From: Warburgia ugandensis
Taxonomy: Eukaryota > Streptophyta > Magnoliopsida > Canellales > Canellaceae
Assembly: GCA_035236585.1 (NCBI GenBank)
Contig: CP141139.1
Span: 17,996,990 to 18,060,989 of the forward strand
Direction: 5' to 3'
Length of the DNA: 64,000 bases
Numbering within the stretch: position 1 is the first letter of the stretch; each line of letters starts with the position of its first letter. The position numbers and the translations under genes were made by a program. Under the pieces are notes generated by a model that had not been told where the DNA came from, did not search any database, and saw only the letters and a list, made by a program, of their open reading frames with translations. Below are positions 11,050-23,771 of this stretch, one piece after another.

Positions 11050-12365
11050 CCCTTTCGGTGGAACTGGACCGGCCGGTTCAACTTTCAGCTTCCTAAGACA
11101 ACAGTTTGTACGCCCATATTTTCATTAGAAAAAGGGTAGCAGACATAAATACAAGTCGGACCAACTTGTTCAATGATCTAAACCATTTATCTAAAAGAGC
11201 TTAGTATATATCTATGCTAGACATTCTAAGCCTATGATTTATACATATATAAAAAATGACGTTTATACTCCTTCATTTAATAATTAGCTTTGAAAATTTG
11301 TCACCAATGAGCTATCAATATTTAAACAATGTTTTTAACAAAGTGAAAAGTGCCACTTTAATCATGAAAATGTGCCAATATCATTTCAATTCATAAAAAC
11401 TAATAATTTTGGATGAAGCATTAAGAGTCTAGCTCACTGCATGTTCTTCTTACTGGCATCAACTGCATTTGCTGCTGAGTCTTCACCTTAGAGGATTCAA
11501 GAGAAGTTAAACTTTCCTTTAAGCATAATAAAAAATTGTATCAATTGTAAAATCACTTTCTTTCTTTCATTTTTTTTTTTTTTTTTGGGTGAGTGGGAGG
11601 GTTGTATGCGTGATCTTAAAGCATGCAAAAGTAGATTTAAAGTCATGGGTATCTAATTAGTACCCAGATAAGAAATGCTTATCTAATGATGGAAATCAAT
11701 GGTCTTGTAGGTCAGAGATCTCATAATTGAAGGGTTAGGATCATTCTGCAAGAGTGCTTTATGGTTTCATTCGAGGTTTCAAAATACGCCATAATATGTC
11801 AAAATTCGTCTGCATTACCTTTTTTTTTATAGAATGCTGCATTACCTTTTCTTATAGAAAAAGACCGAATTTTTCCCATAACCTTTGGGAAGGGCATTTT
11901 GGTCACACAAAGAGTTAAGGGGCAGAACATAAACGAGCTGCAGCACGGCTCGTGTTGCAGGGTCGGAAACTTGATCGAATTTAGAGAAGAAAGAGCAACA
12001 TAATTGTAAAAGAGTACAAAAATCAAGGGCAATTCGGTAAGTTCAAAGTTGAACGTGGGGCTAGCATCGGACCGATATACCCCTGCATGAATTTTTGAAG
12101 GAAATGGAATTGGAAAGCGGGTGGAAACCGCCAACAAAAGAAAATAACTCAAGACTGGCAATGGACAGACAAAGAAGGGAGGAGAGAGAGTGGAGTATTT
12201 CCAACACTTCCACGCTCTCCTTCTGTCCTGCGTACTTTCTCTCTCTACTCTTAAAATAATTACAGTGGTTAGATTTTTAACCTTTCTTGTTAGAACAGAC
12301 AGCTAAAACCCACCGGCAAAAGATCCTTTTATTTTATGGGGGAGAAATAGTTAAACGTGGAAGAA
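11050..12365. other. Intergenic, no gene recognised
   Basis: AT-rich sequence with a poly-T run near 11570-11587 and short ORFs on both strands without recognisable domains. The part at 11130-11420 resembles the AT-rich filler of hAT-type MITEs, but I could not find clear terminal repeats. Confidence 0.5.
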
Positions 12366-12475
12366 GGGGAGCTTGGCGCAACGGTGAAAGTTATCCTCGT
12401 GTGACTTTGAAGTCATGGGTTCAAGATTTGGAAATAGCCGCAGGAACTTCGTGCACCAGGACTGCCCCCTTTTTT
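12366..12475 (+). repeat. Au SINE with internal deletion
   Basis: It starts GGGGAGCTTGGCGCAACGG (A box) and keeps the B box GGTTCAAGA. It then jumps from GGAAATAGCCGC directly to the 3' end AACTTCGTGCACCAGG...GCCCCC plus T-run. About 70 bp that other copies carry (the CCTCTTGCAAAATGCAAGG to CCCGCATG part) is missing. Confidence 0.85.
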
Positions 12476-12479
12476 AAAT

Positions 12480-13595
12480 AGTTATATGTGGAACCACTTG
12501 ATTGATAACAAAGCAGATATAGGCCAGAAGAAGAATGCTAAATCAAAGTGCTTGTAAATGCACTTCTATTTTTTTGTATGATGGGTTCTACCAGCAGATT
12601 ATCCATCTAGTTTATATGCTTTCTTCGGTTTTGGAGGTCTCCTAGTCTAAAAAATCATGCAGATTGGTATGTTATAAGGTTGTTTTCTTCTTCTTCTTCT
12701 TCTTCTTCTTCTTCTTTTAAATATAAACCTTTGTTTAAAATGTTTTTAGCCGACCATGAAAAGAAGATTTCTTTAGCTGTTAGAATCATCAATTTTGCAT
12801 GATTTCAGGACCAGGAGATATCAACTCCAAAGAAGTTAGATGAAACTAGGCAAATCATCTATAAGGAAACCCCGTCGTACAAAAAGTAGTACTCAACGAT
12901 GTTCAGATGCGGTTACTTTGGTTTATGGTTTTTACTCAACAATTCTATTCAAATGATTGTATAGCCAATGATAGATTTTGCACCACGGAATGGATTGAGG
13001 AAATAGGAACGTTTCCAATACAACACCTTAGAATGGCAAAGTCTTAACATTAATGATGAGGTTTAAATGAGGGAAGGCTTACAGTGGATACCTAAGCACT
13101 AAGAGACAAGTAAGAGAGTAGTAAGCAATGAAATGCTTGGATGAGTTATGACTTTTCTTTTTGGGGCCTAAATGCAGGATGCCCCTCATGAATGGCAATA
13201 TCAGATGGTTACACGAAGAGATTAGCCTCCATGCCCAATCTTACAGGGGGCTCCCCACCTTCAAATGGACTGTGAACATATTTACCTTTAATAAAGCAAG
13301 CTGGCAAGATTGCCATGAAATGAAGGAATACATTCTTGACGTCCAAGTTGGAATCCTACCTCTCCCAATTCTTGAACTTTCTGAAGTATTCAGTCAACAT
13401 CGCGGTGGAAGATCAACGGTGGTTACCATCATCAGATTTCCAATCTCATTTCGAAGCGTAAAATGAGTGTTCGTACTATCCGAGATGGGTGTTCTTATCA
13501 ATTTCGTTTTATGTTTTTGTTAATTATATCCAAAAGAAAGGGGATTTGGGCATGGAGAAAATGAACCCGACCAATTGCCAGTGTGCTAATAAGAA
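12480..13595. other. Intergenic with (TTC)n; no gene recognised
   Basis: It contains a (TTC)n run at 12683-12717. An open frame of 101 codons at 13161-13466 has no recognisable domain and atypical composition, and I do not call it a gene. Confidence 0.5.
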
Positions 13596-13776
13596 GGGGA
13601 GCCTTGATGCAATGATAAAAGTTGTCGTCATGTTGCCTTAAGATTACGGGTTTAAGACATGAAATCAGTCTCTTACAAAAATATAAAAAGTAATGCCACT
13701 TACTTGAGGCCATTGTAGCCTGCCCCTTTCATGAACCCTGCATAGGCGAGAGCTTCATTGACGGTGGCTGCCCTTT
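13596..13776 (+). repeat. Au SINE, diverged
   Basis: 5' GGGGAGCCTTGATGCAAT (A box), B box GGGTTTAAGA, then a degraded middle, and the 3' end GGCGAGAGCTTC...GGCTGCCCTTT. The middle (13680-13720) is much altered, so this is an old copy. Confidence 0.75.
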
Positions 13777-15699
13777 CGTATAGTATGCAATAAATGCCAA
13801 AATATATTGGCAACAAAATCTTGGATTTATTCTTCCTGTTAGCGTCCAAAAATCAAAAATAAAGTCTGTGACTACAGAGAATGGAATGATGGGAGTTCTT
13901 ATAGAAATTGCCCCAAGTGGGAACCCTGCAATCACTATGGAATTAAGGCCTGCAACAGCTTTGATAGTCCGAGGACTACCAATTATTTCACAATCCAATA
14001 GAAAAGCGTGGTGAGGCAAAGCTTCAATTTCTACAGCCTATCCATTTCGTTGTCGTATACGAGTTACGGACAGAGGGACAGCCAAGAGCTCCAAATCTAG
14101 TTTCACGTGGGCCCCGAATAAGTATCTGTGGTCCCATTTGCATTTATCTGGATCTGGTGGGTAGGGTTAGTATTGTGTGAGTGGGGCTTTCTTTTTCTTT
14201 TTCTTTTTTTCCCATGATTTTCTCTTCATTTATTTATATTTATTTGGTGCTTCAGTTTCTTCAGATTTGTTCACCGATTCTATGTTCCAAATCTCATGTA
14301 TTATTATATGGTAAATTCACGCCCCTGTCGGAAATAGGATTACAATATCAATGCTGCCCCTATCGGAAATAGGATTGACTACGAGTCTGAGTCATAGCTC
14401 ATTATTTTATAAAGTCTGTATAAAAAAAAAAAAGTAACAAAATTTTAAAATCTCCAATGTAAAGAGGGACTATATATTACTTATAAGAGGAATGCTAAAC
14501 TTACCGCACCATGAGCACTGTCGAGCAACATTTTTCTAAATCCAACCTATGAATGATCTAATTCACTTATCTCATGCTCCAGCTAGCTTTGGATGTCTTA
14601 TAGATAAAAAATCATATAATTTGGATGATTCTAGTATTTAAAAAGCGGTCCATAAAAATGAATAGTTTATAAACTTTGATAAATAACATAGTTTCTCAAA
14701 TTTTAGAATCATCTAAACCATATGCCTTTTTGACCAAGAAATCTAAAACTTGAAACAATAAGATGAACAAGTGGCATCATGCAAAGACAATTATAGAGCT
14801 GCACTGGAGCCACTAGACCTAGGCCCCTTCTAAATTTTAGAAATGAGCTCTTATACATATAATTTTTTCATAGCCTTCACCATATTGGTACATACGTACA
14901 TACATACATATTGGACAAAAGATGTGCCTTAGAGAGCTAATTCACAGCACATCAGTGCCCCAGAGGTATAAAAGGCTAGTACTTAATAATAATACTTCAT
15001 TATTTTATATCATAATTTCAATTAGTTATTGAAGATTGCATTGTCTCATAATATTTGGATACAATTAAAAAAGAAAAGAGGGATTAATAATCCAAAGTTT
15101 CATTATTAAATCAAGAGACACCGACATCATCTCTCTTTATAATATCCTATTAGCAAAATAAAACATACTCGTAAAGTTTGAAAATAACATAGTGACAGGG
15201 CATGGGCATTGCCGCTCATGTTTTCCTTGTTCTACTAAGACTTCTTCCAGTTCACTAAACTTCACATGTCATTCTCTAAAATAATGGAACATAACATGAC
15301 CCACAATGTCCCACCCATCAAACCATTACATTCCTGTTCATTGAACTTGAATTATTACTTAAGCATGGAATAATTTAATCATAAGATCAATGTGATTCAT
15401 AGGTTAAATGAGGTCTGACGTGGGTTCCACAAAATCGAAGGCCTTGATTAAGTAAACATGGGGCTCACTCTTGATGGGTCATTGGAGTTTACTTCTGTTG
15501 AAGGCCAAAACTGAGTTTTTAAGCTTAAGAAACCCAAATCATGGTTTCTCATCCATGGTGAACCCTTGGAGGATGGGAGTGTTCCAAGATCAATGTAAGG
15601 AAGATGGATTTTAGTTGCAATTAATTGTCAACTATTTATTGGTCTTGACACAATTATAGTGCATTGGTTTTTTTTTTTTTTTTTTATACTTAATAATGT
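13777..15699. other. Intergenic, AT-rich, no gene recognised
   Basis: It includes a stretch at 14500-14780 that shares phrases such as TTGGATGATTCTA and ATCATCTAAACCAT with the MITE family seen at 21261 and 51887, and a poly-T run at 15667-15685. A minus-strand frame at 13729-14019 (96 codons) has protein-like composition but no family I recognise. Confidence 0.45.
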
Positions 15700-15863
15700 A
15701 GAAACTTGGTGCAATGGTAAAAGTTGTCGTCATGTGACTTTGAGGCCACAGGCTCTAGGCATAGAAACAGCCTCTTGCAAAAAGGCGAGGTAAGGCTGCG
15801 TACTATAGGTCCTTGTGATCTACCCTTTCCCGGGAGGTTTGTGTACCGGGGCTGCCCTTTTTT
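15700..15863 (+). repeat. Au SINE, first of a back-to-back pair
   Basis: 5' ACTTGGTGCAATGG (A box with worn start), B box GGCTCTAGG, CAGCCTCTTGCAAAAAGG, AAGGCTGCGTACTATAGG, and 3' CCGGGGCTGCCC plus T-run. A second copy begins nine bases after it in the same orientation. Confidence 0.9.
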
Positions 15864-15871
15864 GATCAGCA

Positions 15872-16045
15872 AAGGGAGCCTTGGTTCAATGTTCGAGTTC
15901 TTGTCGCGTGACTTTGAGGTCACCGGTTCAAGGAGTGGAAACAGCCTCTTGTAAATACAAGGTAAAACTGCATACTGTTGACCATTTGTAGTCTACCGCT
16001 TCCCCAAACCAACCAGTGAGCTTTGTGCGCCTGACTGCACTCTCG
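15872..16045 (+). repeat. Au SINE, second of pair, with 9-bp target duplication
   Basis: Starts AAGGGAGCCTTGG, B box GGTTCAAGGAG, CAGCCTCTTG, and 3' end GTGCGCCTGACTGC. It is flanked by TGATCAGCA on both sides (15863-15871 and 16046-16054). This shows it inserted by target-primed retrotransposition immediately 3' of the first copy. Confidence 0.9.
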
Positions 16046-16054
16046 TGATCAGCA

Positions 16055-17377
16055 TTATGGTAGGCATCTTTGTTCCTTGCTTGTTTGGAATCTGGTTGGT
16101 CAGTCCTTGCAGTAGAGCATGGTACATGGGAGCTCCCTCATGAGCAGCTGATCTTAGTTTGTTCATTTATTCTATCTCCTGTATATTCCTCAACATGCTC
16201 ACCTTACCTTTTGCTAGCTGTTCGCTTTATTCTACTGTCACCGTCCAAATCTATTAAAATAGCCTTAGAAAAGAGATGACACAAAGACCGCCCCACCAAT
16301 GAACCACAGAATGAGTGGCCTGCACCATTAAATATGGTGTAAATCATTCCTGTGGACAAGGTGGCAAGCATCATCACAGCACGTAATGGAGATTAATTAT
16401 TGTATGTCTCTTTGTGGGACGTTTTTGAGTAGAGGAGAAGAAACGTGATGAAGGTTGATCAGAAGCTAAGATGATGTGAAACTTGTCCATGGATCCACCT
16501 TTTTCTGTTTGTTTAATGGGTCAAAGCTGTTTGGAGGTATTTTCGTGAACCTTCCTCTTGATTTTCATGGAGAATATCGTCTATGACGAGACATACCTAC
16601 TTTATCTTTAGCATACACACATACAGCTAACAAAGCTTCACATTGCGGTCCAACCATTGATTGGCTGTAGTCTGCAAGTTTCATTGATCAGGTGGCTGCA
16701 GCAATTCGTCAATGGATTGTTCATCACTTCATTTATTTCATCCGTTGGACTGGTGTACTGTATGCATGGCCAAGTCTAATGAAATTTGGTGGTCCTCAAA
16801 CTTTAAGGGCATTTCAATCTTATACAAATCCATAACTTAGATTATTAGTTCAGAAATGCATGTCTAGGAGTCGGTTTCATATGATCCAAAAAACGAGATT
16901 TAGAACTAGTTTATCAATTCTGATTCAATAGCTATATCTAGATCCAATCAGGTCAGATCTTCTGACCGTCCGAACCAATTGACAGCCCTCCACACAACAA
17001 GTTATCAAGGGTCCAAGTTGAAAAGGATACCTGTTTGGGTGGACAGTGGAGCCCTCTACATAGTGGGCTCAAAAGCATGCTACAATTCCCCCAGTTACAT
17101 ATTATTGCAGTCCATTTCAGGGGCGTTCTTTGCTGGGATTTTCTGATTTAGAAAATGACCTGCAATGAACGTAGCTGTTTCACCGTTACAGAAAGCAAGA
17201 CTTTGGAAGGGGTTGTTGGCGCTTTTTGGTTAGATATTGCCAAGCCAGTCAACTTAAGAAACAGTGTTTCAACTGCTTCATATTTTAGAAATTGGGATTA
17301 AAGAGATGGGAGGGAATGGACAGTTCCACTCTGTTAATTTCTTAATTTCTTCTTCTAGATAGAACCAGGAAGGCCTC
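16055..17377. other. Intergenic, no gene recognised
   Basis: Mixed-composition sequence with no ORF of recognisable family and no clear repeat boundary. Confidence 0.5.
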
Positions 17378-17392
17378 CTATTTCTAACCATA

Positions 17393-17570
17393 AAAAGGGC
17401 AGCCCTGGTGTACGAAGCTTCTGCCTATGTGGGGTTCAGGGAAGGGGCGGACCACGAGGGCCTAAAGTACACAGCCTTAGCTTGTATTTTGCAAGAGGCT
17501 GTTTCCATGCCTTGAACCCATGACCTCAAGGTCACAACAACTTTTACCGTTGCGCTAAGGCTCCCCTTCT
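17393..17570 (-). repeat. Au SINE, full length, 15-bp target duplication
   Basis: On minus it reads GGGGAGCCTTAGCGCAACGG at the 5' end, GGGTTCAAGG (B box), the CTCTTGCAAAATACAAGC segment, and ends CCAGGGCTGCCC. The flanking direct repeat CTATTTCTAACCATA occurs at 17378-17392 and 17571-17585 without mismatch, which suggests a fairly recent insertion. Confidence 0.95.
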
Positions 17571-18562
17571 CTATTTCTAACCATAGAAAAAGGAAAAGGA
17601 AAGAAATATAGTATTCAAATTCATAGAGTTTTTTTAATTTTTATGATGATATATGGGCCTTCTTACCAATCCTAAATGGTAAGAAACGTTAAGCAGGAAT
17701 TTCTAAAGTCATCTAATGGATGAGAATTTTGGAGCATAAACCATCTAAGTAAAGGCCAACACTGTGGACGGTTCAAATCTTCAGAAACTTGGGTTCATCT
17801 AAAATTATAGCCGCTTTTACCAATTAGTAAGTAGGCTCACCAGGAAATCCAAGGGGAGTATATATCGCTATCAGTTTTCGGTTTTTTTTTTTTTACAAGA
17901 GAAAAATTACAAAGCAAAGCACTCACACTTCTAAGTTAATCTCCAATCAAAGGAGGAAATGACAACTTAAACCTACCACCAAACATATTCGATGGAAGAT
18001 GCCGAGTTGTTTGCAACGAACCATGCAACACGTTTGTTGGCCTTTATTTTTTTTTTCTTCAAGTACACAGGAACATTGGTGTGGTAAACTTTTCGATTAC
18101 TCAAGAGCCAAAGGAGCTTCTGATTTCCTGGATAGGGATAAATGAATATTCACGTGAAAACTCAGCCGAGACAAATCCTATCCTACTCTGGCGATCTAGT
18201 TGATGATGAACTTTCGACCTTTTACTCGGACCGCGCCCGCTCGCAGTTGGGACTCGGCCAGGGTCAAAATGTGATCCCCGGCAGTGCCAGGGCAAAAAAA
18301 TGTGACCGGTCATAGATCACTGGGTGGGGGGCTAGGGAAAACCTAGACACCCAACTTGTGGAAAAATGGGTTACTTATATGCCTAAATTGCCTTGTCTAT
18401 CACTTTTTAATTGTATTTTACGTTTATGTTAAAGATAACCTTATAACTTAATCCTTTGGCAATATCGTAATTTCATCCGTTCTTAAGATTGGGCCCATTG
18501 CATCCCTATACCATCTCTTCCAAATTGCTGGTGGGAGAAGCACGATGCTTTTGCTTTTAAAA

Positions 18563-18694
18563 TGGGGAAGGGGCAGACCACAAGGGTCAACAGTATGCAG
18601 TCTTACTTTGCATTTTGCAAGAGGCTATTTCTACTCTTTGAACGGGTAACCTTAAGATCACAACAACTCTATTGTTGCGCCAAGGCTCCCCTTT
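18563..18694 (-). repeat. Au SINE, 3' truncated
   Basis: On minus the 5' end GGGGAGCCTTGGCGCAACAA is present. The copy stops at CCCTTCCCC and lacks the CGTGCACCGGGGCTGCCC end. Confidence 0.88.
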
Positions 18695-18729
18695 TATTTT
18701 TATGCCTTGGATACATATGACCCAAATCA

Positions 18730-19040
18730 TTACAGGTAGCCTAACAATCTATCAGGCCTCGCATGTGAACGATTGAGGAAGAGAGAGTGGGACCATCCAA
18801 GTTCAGAAAGAGAGAGAGAGAAATGGTTAGGAGTATCAACCAGACTGTGCCATCCCAAATGAGCTCTAAGAGAGGATCCATCTATACACAGAACGTAGTA
18901 GGTGAGGCCCATCTCTCACAAACTTAATGATCTTAACCATTTGTCTATCCCCAAACACACAGAGATGGTTAAGATCATGAAGATGGTTATGATAAGTTCA
19001 TCCAAATGGAGAAACTTGAGGCCCATCTCTTTGTGTGTTT
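18730..19040. repeat. Short palindromic element (possible MITE relic)
   Basis: A perfect 12-bp inverted repeat, GATCTTAACCAT at 18931-18942 and ATGGTTAAGATC at 18966-18977, lies between two direct copies of GAGGCCCATCTCT (about 18905 and 19019). Terminal repeats of a full element are not clear. Confidence 0.4.
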
Positions 19041-19284
19041 GAGAAACTGAATTTAATTGTTTTAATTGTATTCTAGAATATTTCGCAATAGAAACTTAGC
19101 AGAAACAGAGACGATCCTGACCATCCATCAAAAGACTATAGTTTTGTTGGTAAAAGAAGTGTTTTACGAATTTGATGAAGGTCTCCCATCGCCAACCTTA
19201 TTGCTGGATTTGTGCTTTTTCAACTAACACTTTGTTTGTACTACTTGCTCAATGGCCTTTCTTGTGGAAATTTTGATTATTGAC

Positions 19285-19464
19285 AGTTTGATGAGCCCAA
19301 CGGTAAAAGTTGTTGTCGGGTGACCTTGAGTCTACGGGTTTAAGGTGTGGAAACAGCCTCTTGCAAAATGCAAGATAAGGCTGTGTACTTTAGGCCCTTG
19401 TGGTCTGCCCTTTCCCCAACCCCCGCATGGGCGGGAGCTTTGTACACCGGGGCTGCCCCTTTAT
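19285..19464 (+). repeat. Au SINE
   Basis: 5' start worn (ATGAGCCCAACGG); B box GGGTTTAAGG; CAGCCTCTTGCAAAATGC; GGCCCTTGTGGTCTGCCC; 3' CACCGGGGCTGCCCC plus T-run. Confidence 0.92.
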
Positions 19465-19750
19465 TATCAATAAAATGAGAGTTTCCATGAAATGGCTTAT
19501 ATGAGAACCAAACGCAGTTTGCTAATCGAATATGGCATTTGTTTGCATCCCCACTGATACCACATACGGAAAGAGTAGAAGACCAGGTCTACACTTGCTT
19601 TGTTTTTCAGGTTAAGAGTGAACAGAATCAGAGAGGATTACTATACGGCCTGATCACTTGCAAACCGAGCATAGCCTTACCCGTCCAAATTCACCAAAGT
19701 GAGGTGTTTATCTTGATTCCTGTTAATATATGTTTTTCCTGTGGGTTTGA

Positions 19751-19915
19751 AGGGGAGCCTTGGTGTAACGGTAAAGTTGTCATTGTGTGATTTTGAGGTC
19801 ACGAGTTCAAGGCATGAAAATAGCATCTTGCAAAATACAAGGTAAGGCTGCATACTATTGACCCTTGTAGTCCGTCCCTTCCCCAAACCTCGCATTTACG
19901 TGAGCTGCCTTTTTA
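19751..19915 (+). repeat. Au SINE
   Basis: 5' GGGGAGCCTTGGTGTAACGG; B box GAGTTCAAGG; TCTTGCAAAATACAAGG; CCCTTGTAGTCCGTCCC. The 3' end is shortened to GTGAGCTGCC plus T-run, lacking the GTGCACCGGGG part. Confidence 0.92.
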
Positions 19916-21260
19916 ATTTGATGGAGGTAATAATTTTGTGTTCATCACTAAACCTTAATTTTACAAAGTTTGAAAAATTGGCCATCTAATAACATTTTTA
20001 GTTCCTCTTACACTGTTCATAACTACGTAATTGTTTAGGGAGGAGTACTGGCACTAATGCAAAAAAACGGTCGGGAAAGAGGCCATCAGACAATCTAAAA
20101 CTGAAATGACAAGATGGACTTGATTATTCATCAAGGCATATGTCTCTACATTGGATGTTGGCAATCAATATATACTCTCTGGATTAATTGAGAGCTGCTG
20201 GAGCCCTGGAAAACATGCTTTTCATGTAGACGTTTGTGAAACATTCCCTATTCTGCAATATCTATCATATAATGAGCTATTAATTTTTATCTTTGAGCAC
20301 TTGGACCTTATTTTCTCTTGTTATATCAATATTTTTGAATTATTCTTATTTGTCTTATTTAAGGATGGACCCCAAAAGGATTTGCCTTATATATTCTCTC
20401 TTTTTTCAGCCAGGTGGTACTTTTATCTCAGTTCTTTGACTTTTAATCTTTATTGAATGTACACCTTTAGTGGCAATCCCTAACATCTCTCTATCTTTAA
20501 CCTTCATGATTTATCTTTATATGATTTAATTATCCTTATATTATTTTCTTATACTGTTAGTTGAATAAGTGGGCCCCCTTAAGAGTCATTAAGTTCTCTC
20601 CTACTCTTCCTCTAAAATTTCTTTCTTGTACATATTTGGTAATTTAAAACTAAAATTGTACTAAAATCTCTCTCTCCCTCTTCATCCTTTTCTATTAAGT
20701 CTCTTTTCTAGACAACAAATGCCTGGCACAGTTGATCGTAAACAACTCAGTATTTCTCCTAGTGCAAGCTTGGTCATAGGTTCAAGTTGCTACTTTCCTT
20801 TTTGGCTGGGGATTAGATTAGGAGCATGCATGAGAGATTTGCTTTGTCATTCTCTACTTGTAACTAGTAAAAGAAGTCGTCGTCATAATCTTCTTCTTCT
20901 TCTTCTTTCTTTTAATTTTTTTACATATATACTAACAAAATATATATGAGGAAACATCTTTATGTATATAACAAGTAGATATAGTTCAGAATTCACTCAC
21001 TTTTTTAAGGAACTGGTATTGGCATGAACATAATTGTTGTTGCAAGAATGCCTAAAGGAAAAATTAAAACATTGAAAGATGACTTGGATGACATGTACTA
21101 ATACTTGGGGTGGCTTTTATGTTTCATCAAGTGACTTGGATACCCTCGTAGTCAATCAACCCACTGAGAAATATGAAGACTAATATCTTAGCAGACAAAC
21201 ATATACCATAAGGAAATCCTGTTTGGGTCAATTTCGGGATCCGCTTGCTATATGCCATTA

Positions 21261-21488
21261 TTGGATGATTTGATCGATTCATTTTGTTTAGCATGCTGAT
21301 TTAGGCTGCTTTGAAAAGGTCATACCCATTGGATATTTCTATTTGCTAGTTTTTTAGCAAAAAAAATTCAATACTTATGATTTAATTAAAAACTCAAAAC
21401 TAGCATATCTAAAATCATCCAATGAATTTTGGTGTCTAGCCAATTTGGACAAGGTTAAAAAACATGAATGGGATAGATCACTTGAAGC
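21261..21488 (+). repeat. M1-family MITE, copy b
   Basis: Starts TTGGATGATTTGATCGATTC and ends near AACATGAATGGGATAGATCA, the imperfect inverted partner. The interior shares AATCATCCAATGAATTTTGG and GTCTAGCCAAT with the better copy at 51887-52098. Confidence 0.6.
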
Positions 21489-21506
21489 AGAGGCCTAGCT
21501 AGGGTG

Positions 21507-21510
<4 letters not shown>

Positions 21511-21578
<68 letters not shown>
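21511..21578. repeat. (GT)n microsatellite
   Basis: About 34 uninterrupted GT units, 20 bp after the M1 MITE end. Confidence 0.98.
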
Positions 21579-21579
<1 letters not shown>

Positions 21580-23732
21580 CTTCTACAAATATTTCACATT
21601 AAATCTTTCCTCTTCCTAATTTTCTTTGATTTGTCTATCCAAATTTTCTTCCAAATTCAGTTCTAGACTCCGACAAATAGTTGAAGCCGATTGGGTTTCC
21701 CTAGCATATTAGGAGTCAAGTGTCTACAAGGTTGAATATTTTCCATTTTCTTAGTAGAAGATTTAAAACATCTTTAGAAATAGAGAAGCAAGTTGCTTAC
21801 TCTCGAGAAGCTCATGCCATCATAACCATTCATCTGGGTTTAACTATTTCAATGATCAAAATAACATGGAGAGAAAGGGTTGATGTTTCATCTCTCCCAC
21901 TATTGGAAAGAATAGGGGCATCTATTTTGAAAAGTAAATGCTTAAGCAAGGGTAATTTTATCATTTGTACCCACTTTCTTTTGTAGAAATAGTTTTATGT
22001 TCAAAGCCTATGTCAAAGGACAATAAATTAAAGCTTTTCGAATTTGCCCTTTTCAAAATTTTCCAAAATCAATAAGTTTAATACAAATATCATTCCCCTC
22101 TAAAATCACTCACTTTAATTTAAAGAAGTACGCCCTCTTAACTAGATAGTTTAATACTTAAAGTATGCCCCACTTGAACTAGTGATTTGGATTAATGAAC
22201 AAACGAGTTACCTAGTGCATCCCACAGGCCAAATATACTAGTATCCACCATTCTAGTCATTATCTCTTTGGTTAAAACACCACCTAATCATGATCAAGTA
22301 GATAGATCATAAGCTGTCTAAGGAAATACTTCAATAGTTATTTAAGGGTACCTGATGTTGCACGAGGAAGCAAGGATATGCAATTTGAGTGATATCCCAA
22401 CAAATCTTCATGCTAGAGCCAAAGATAATTAAGAAGGTTTTTAATGACATATGGGCCCATGGTGTTGGAAAATGTGTCAAAAGTACATAACTTTTCTTAA
22501 TTTCAAATTGCAACTGTCAAAACTAGTTGTGATCAACCTTAAATAATGTGCATTAGTATATCTAAACATGAATTATTAAAGAAATCATGCCTTGTTTAGT
22601 ATTTAAATTACAATCCCTATAGTCTTTCCACTGCTAATTGCAAATCAGCATCATCATCATCTTCTTCTTCTTTTCTTGCAGGTGGTTCCCTTTATCAAAT
22701 TTTGTGAGACATAGATTCAAATAGAGTCCTACGAGATTTTCTCAGCTCATGACTACATAATGGGTTCCCCCCCCCACCAAAATACATATATCTCTCTATT
22801 GTATTACTTATATAGAGACGGGAAAGGGACACATCCAGTCTCTTCTCAAGTTTTTTTTTATTTTTTATTGTCACATGTTAATTGGTCTTTTCTAGAATTG
22901 CATTTAGACTTTATTTTACAAGCAAAATTGGTTTTGAGTTTACCTATTTGCTTGGGCATTCTATAATGGAAGTCAATTTCTATTTATGCTATATAACACC
23001 TACATTGAGTATGTATTTAACAAGTATAAGTATCTGTAGCCCCTAGATGTAACAAGTTGCAGTCAAAGCTGTGTTGAAGAAATCTCTTTAAGATTGTACC
23101 AAGTCAGCACTTTGCAATGGAAAGATATTGAAGATGAAAAAGCAATACACATATCTAATTCATGCTAATAACCATACTGCATAATGAAAAATTCAACGTG
23201 CAAAGACTTCTCTCTACATGGCACCCCTAAATGACCAATGGGAAGAAGGCATCATCCCTCAGACTGAAGATTGGGTGACCAGAGTCAGTGTCACCATCGG
23301 CCTTGCATACTCACATGTATGTTCAGAAAAAATTTGACCAAAGGACCCTTCCAACTAGTAGGTCCATTGATCAACATGAGCACTCAACATGAGTTATAAA
23401 TATGATGATAGTGGCATCCCAAACTGCCATAAATCTTAGTTTGTACCAAATGTGACTTAAGCTAGAGAAGTGTAATATATCATATCAGCTAACGGTGGGC
23501 CCCTATTGAACCATTGGCCATACTTGTAATGTTATTTGTAATGATTATCCCCGATACAGTGCTTGGGTCAGACACGGTCCTATTTCAAATTTAAAGTCCA
23601 TACTTGTCACAACCAAGGGCTATAAAAATGTAAGTACTATAAAAGGCATGGGTAAATAGGTAAACTCAACACAAATTTTGCTTGAAAAATGAAATCCAAC
23701 ATCAATTCCAAGAAAGACTAGTCAACATGTGC

Positions 23733-23733
23733 C

Positions 23734-23771
<38 letters not shown>
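23733..23771. repeat. (AAT)n microsatellite
   Basis: About 13 AAT units without interruption. Confidence 0.97.

Noticed and set aside
13161-13466. 101-codon + frame
   Set aside because: No domain, composition unlike the real exons here, no supporting signals.
13729-14019. 96-codon minus-strand frame with protein-like composition
   Set aside because: The + strand is also partly open, no family is recognisable, no promoter or splice partner is seen, and the end overlaps an Au SINE.
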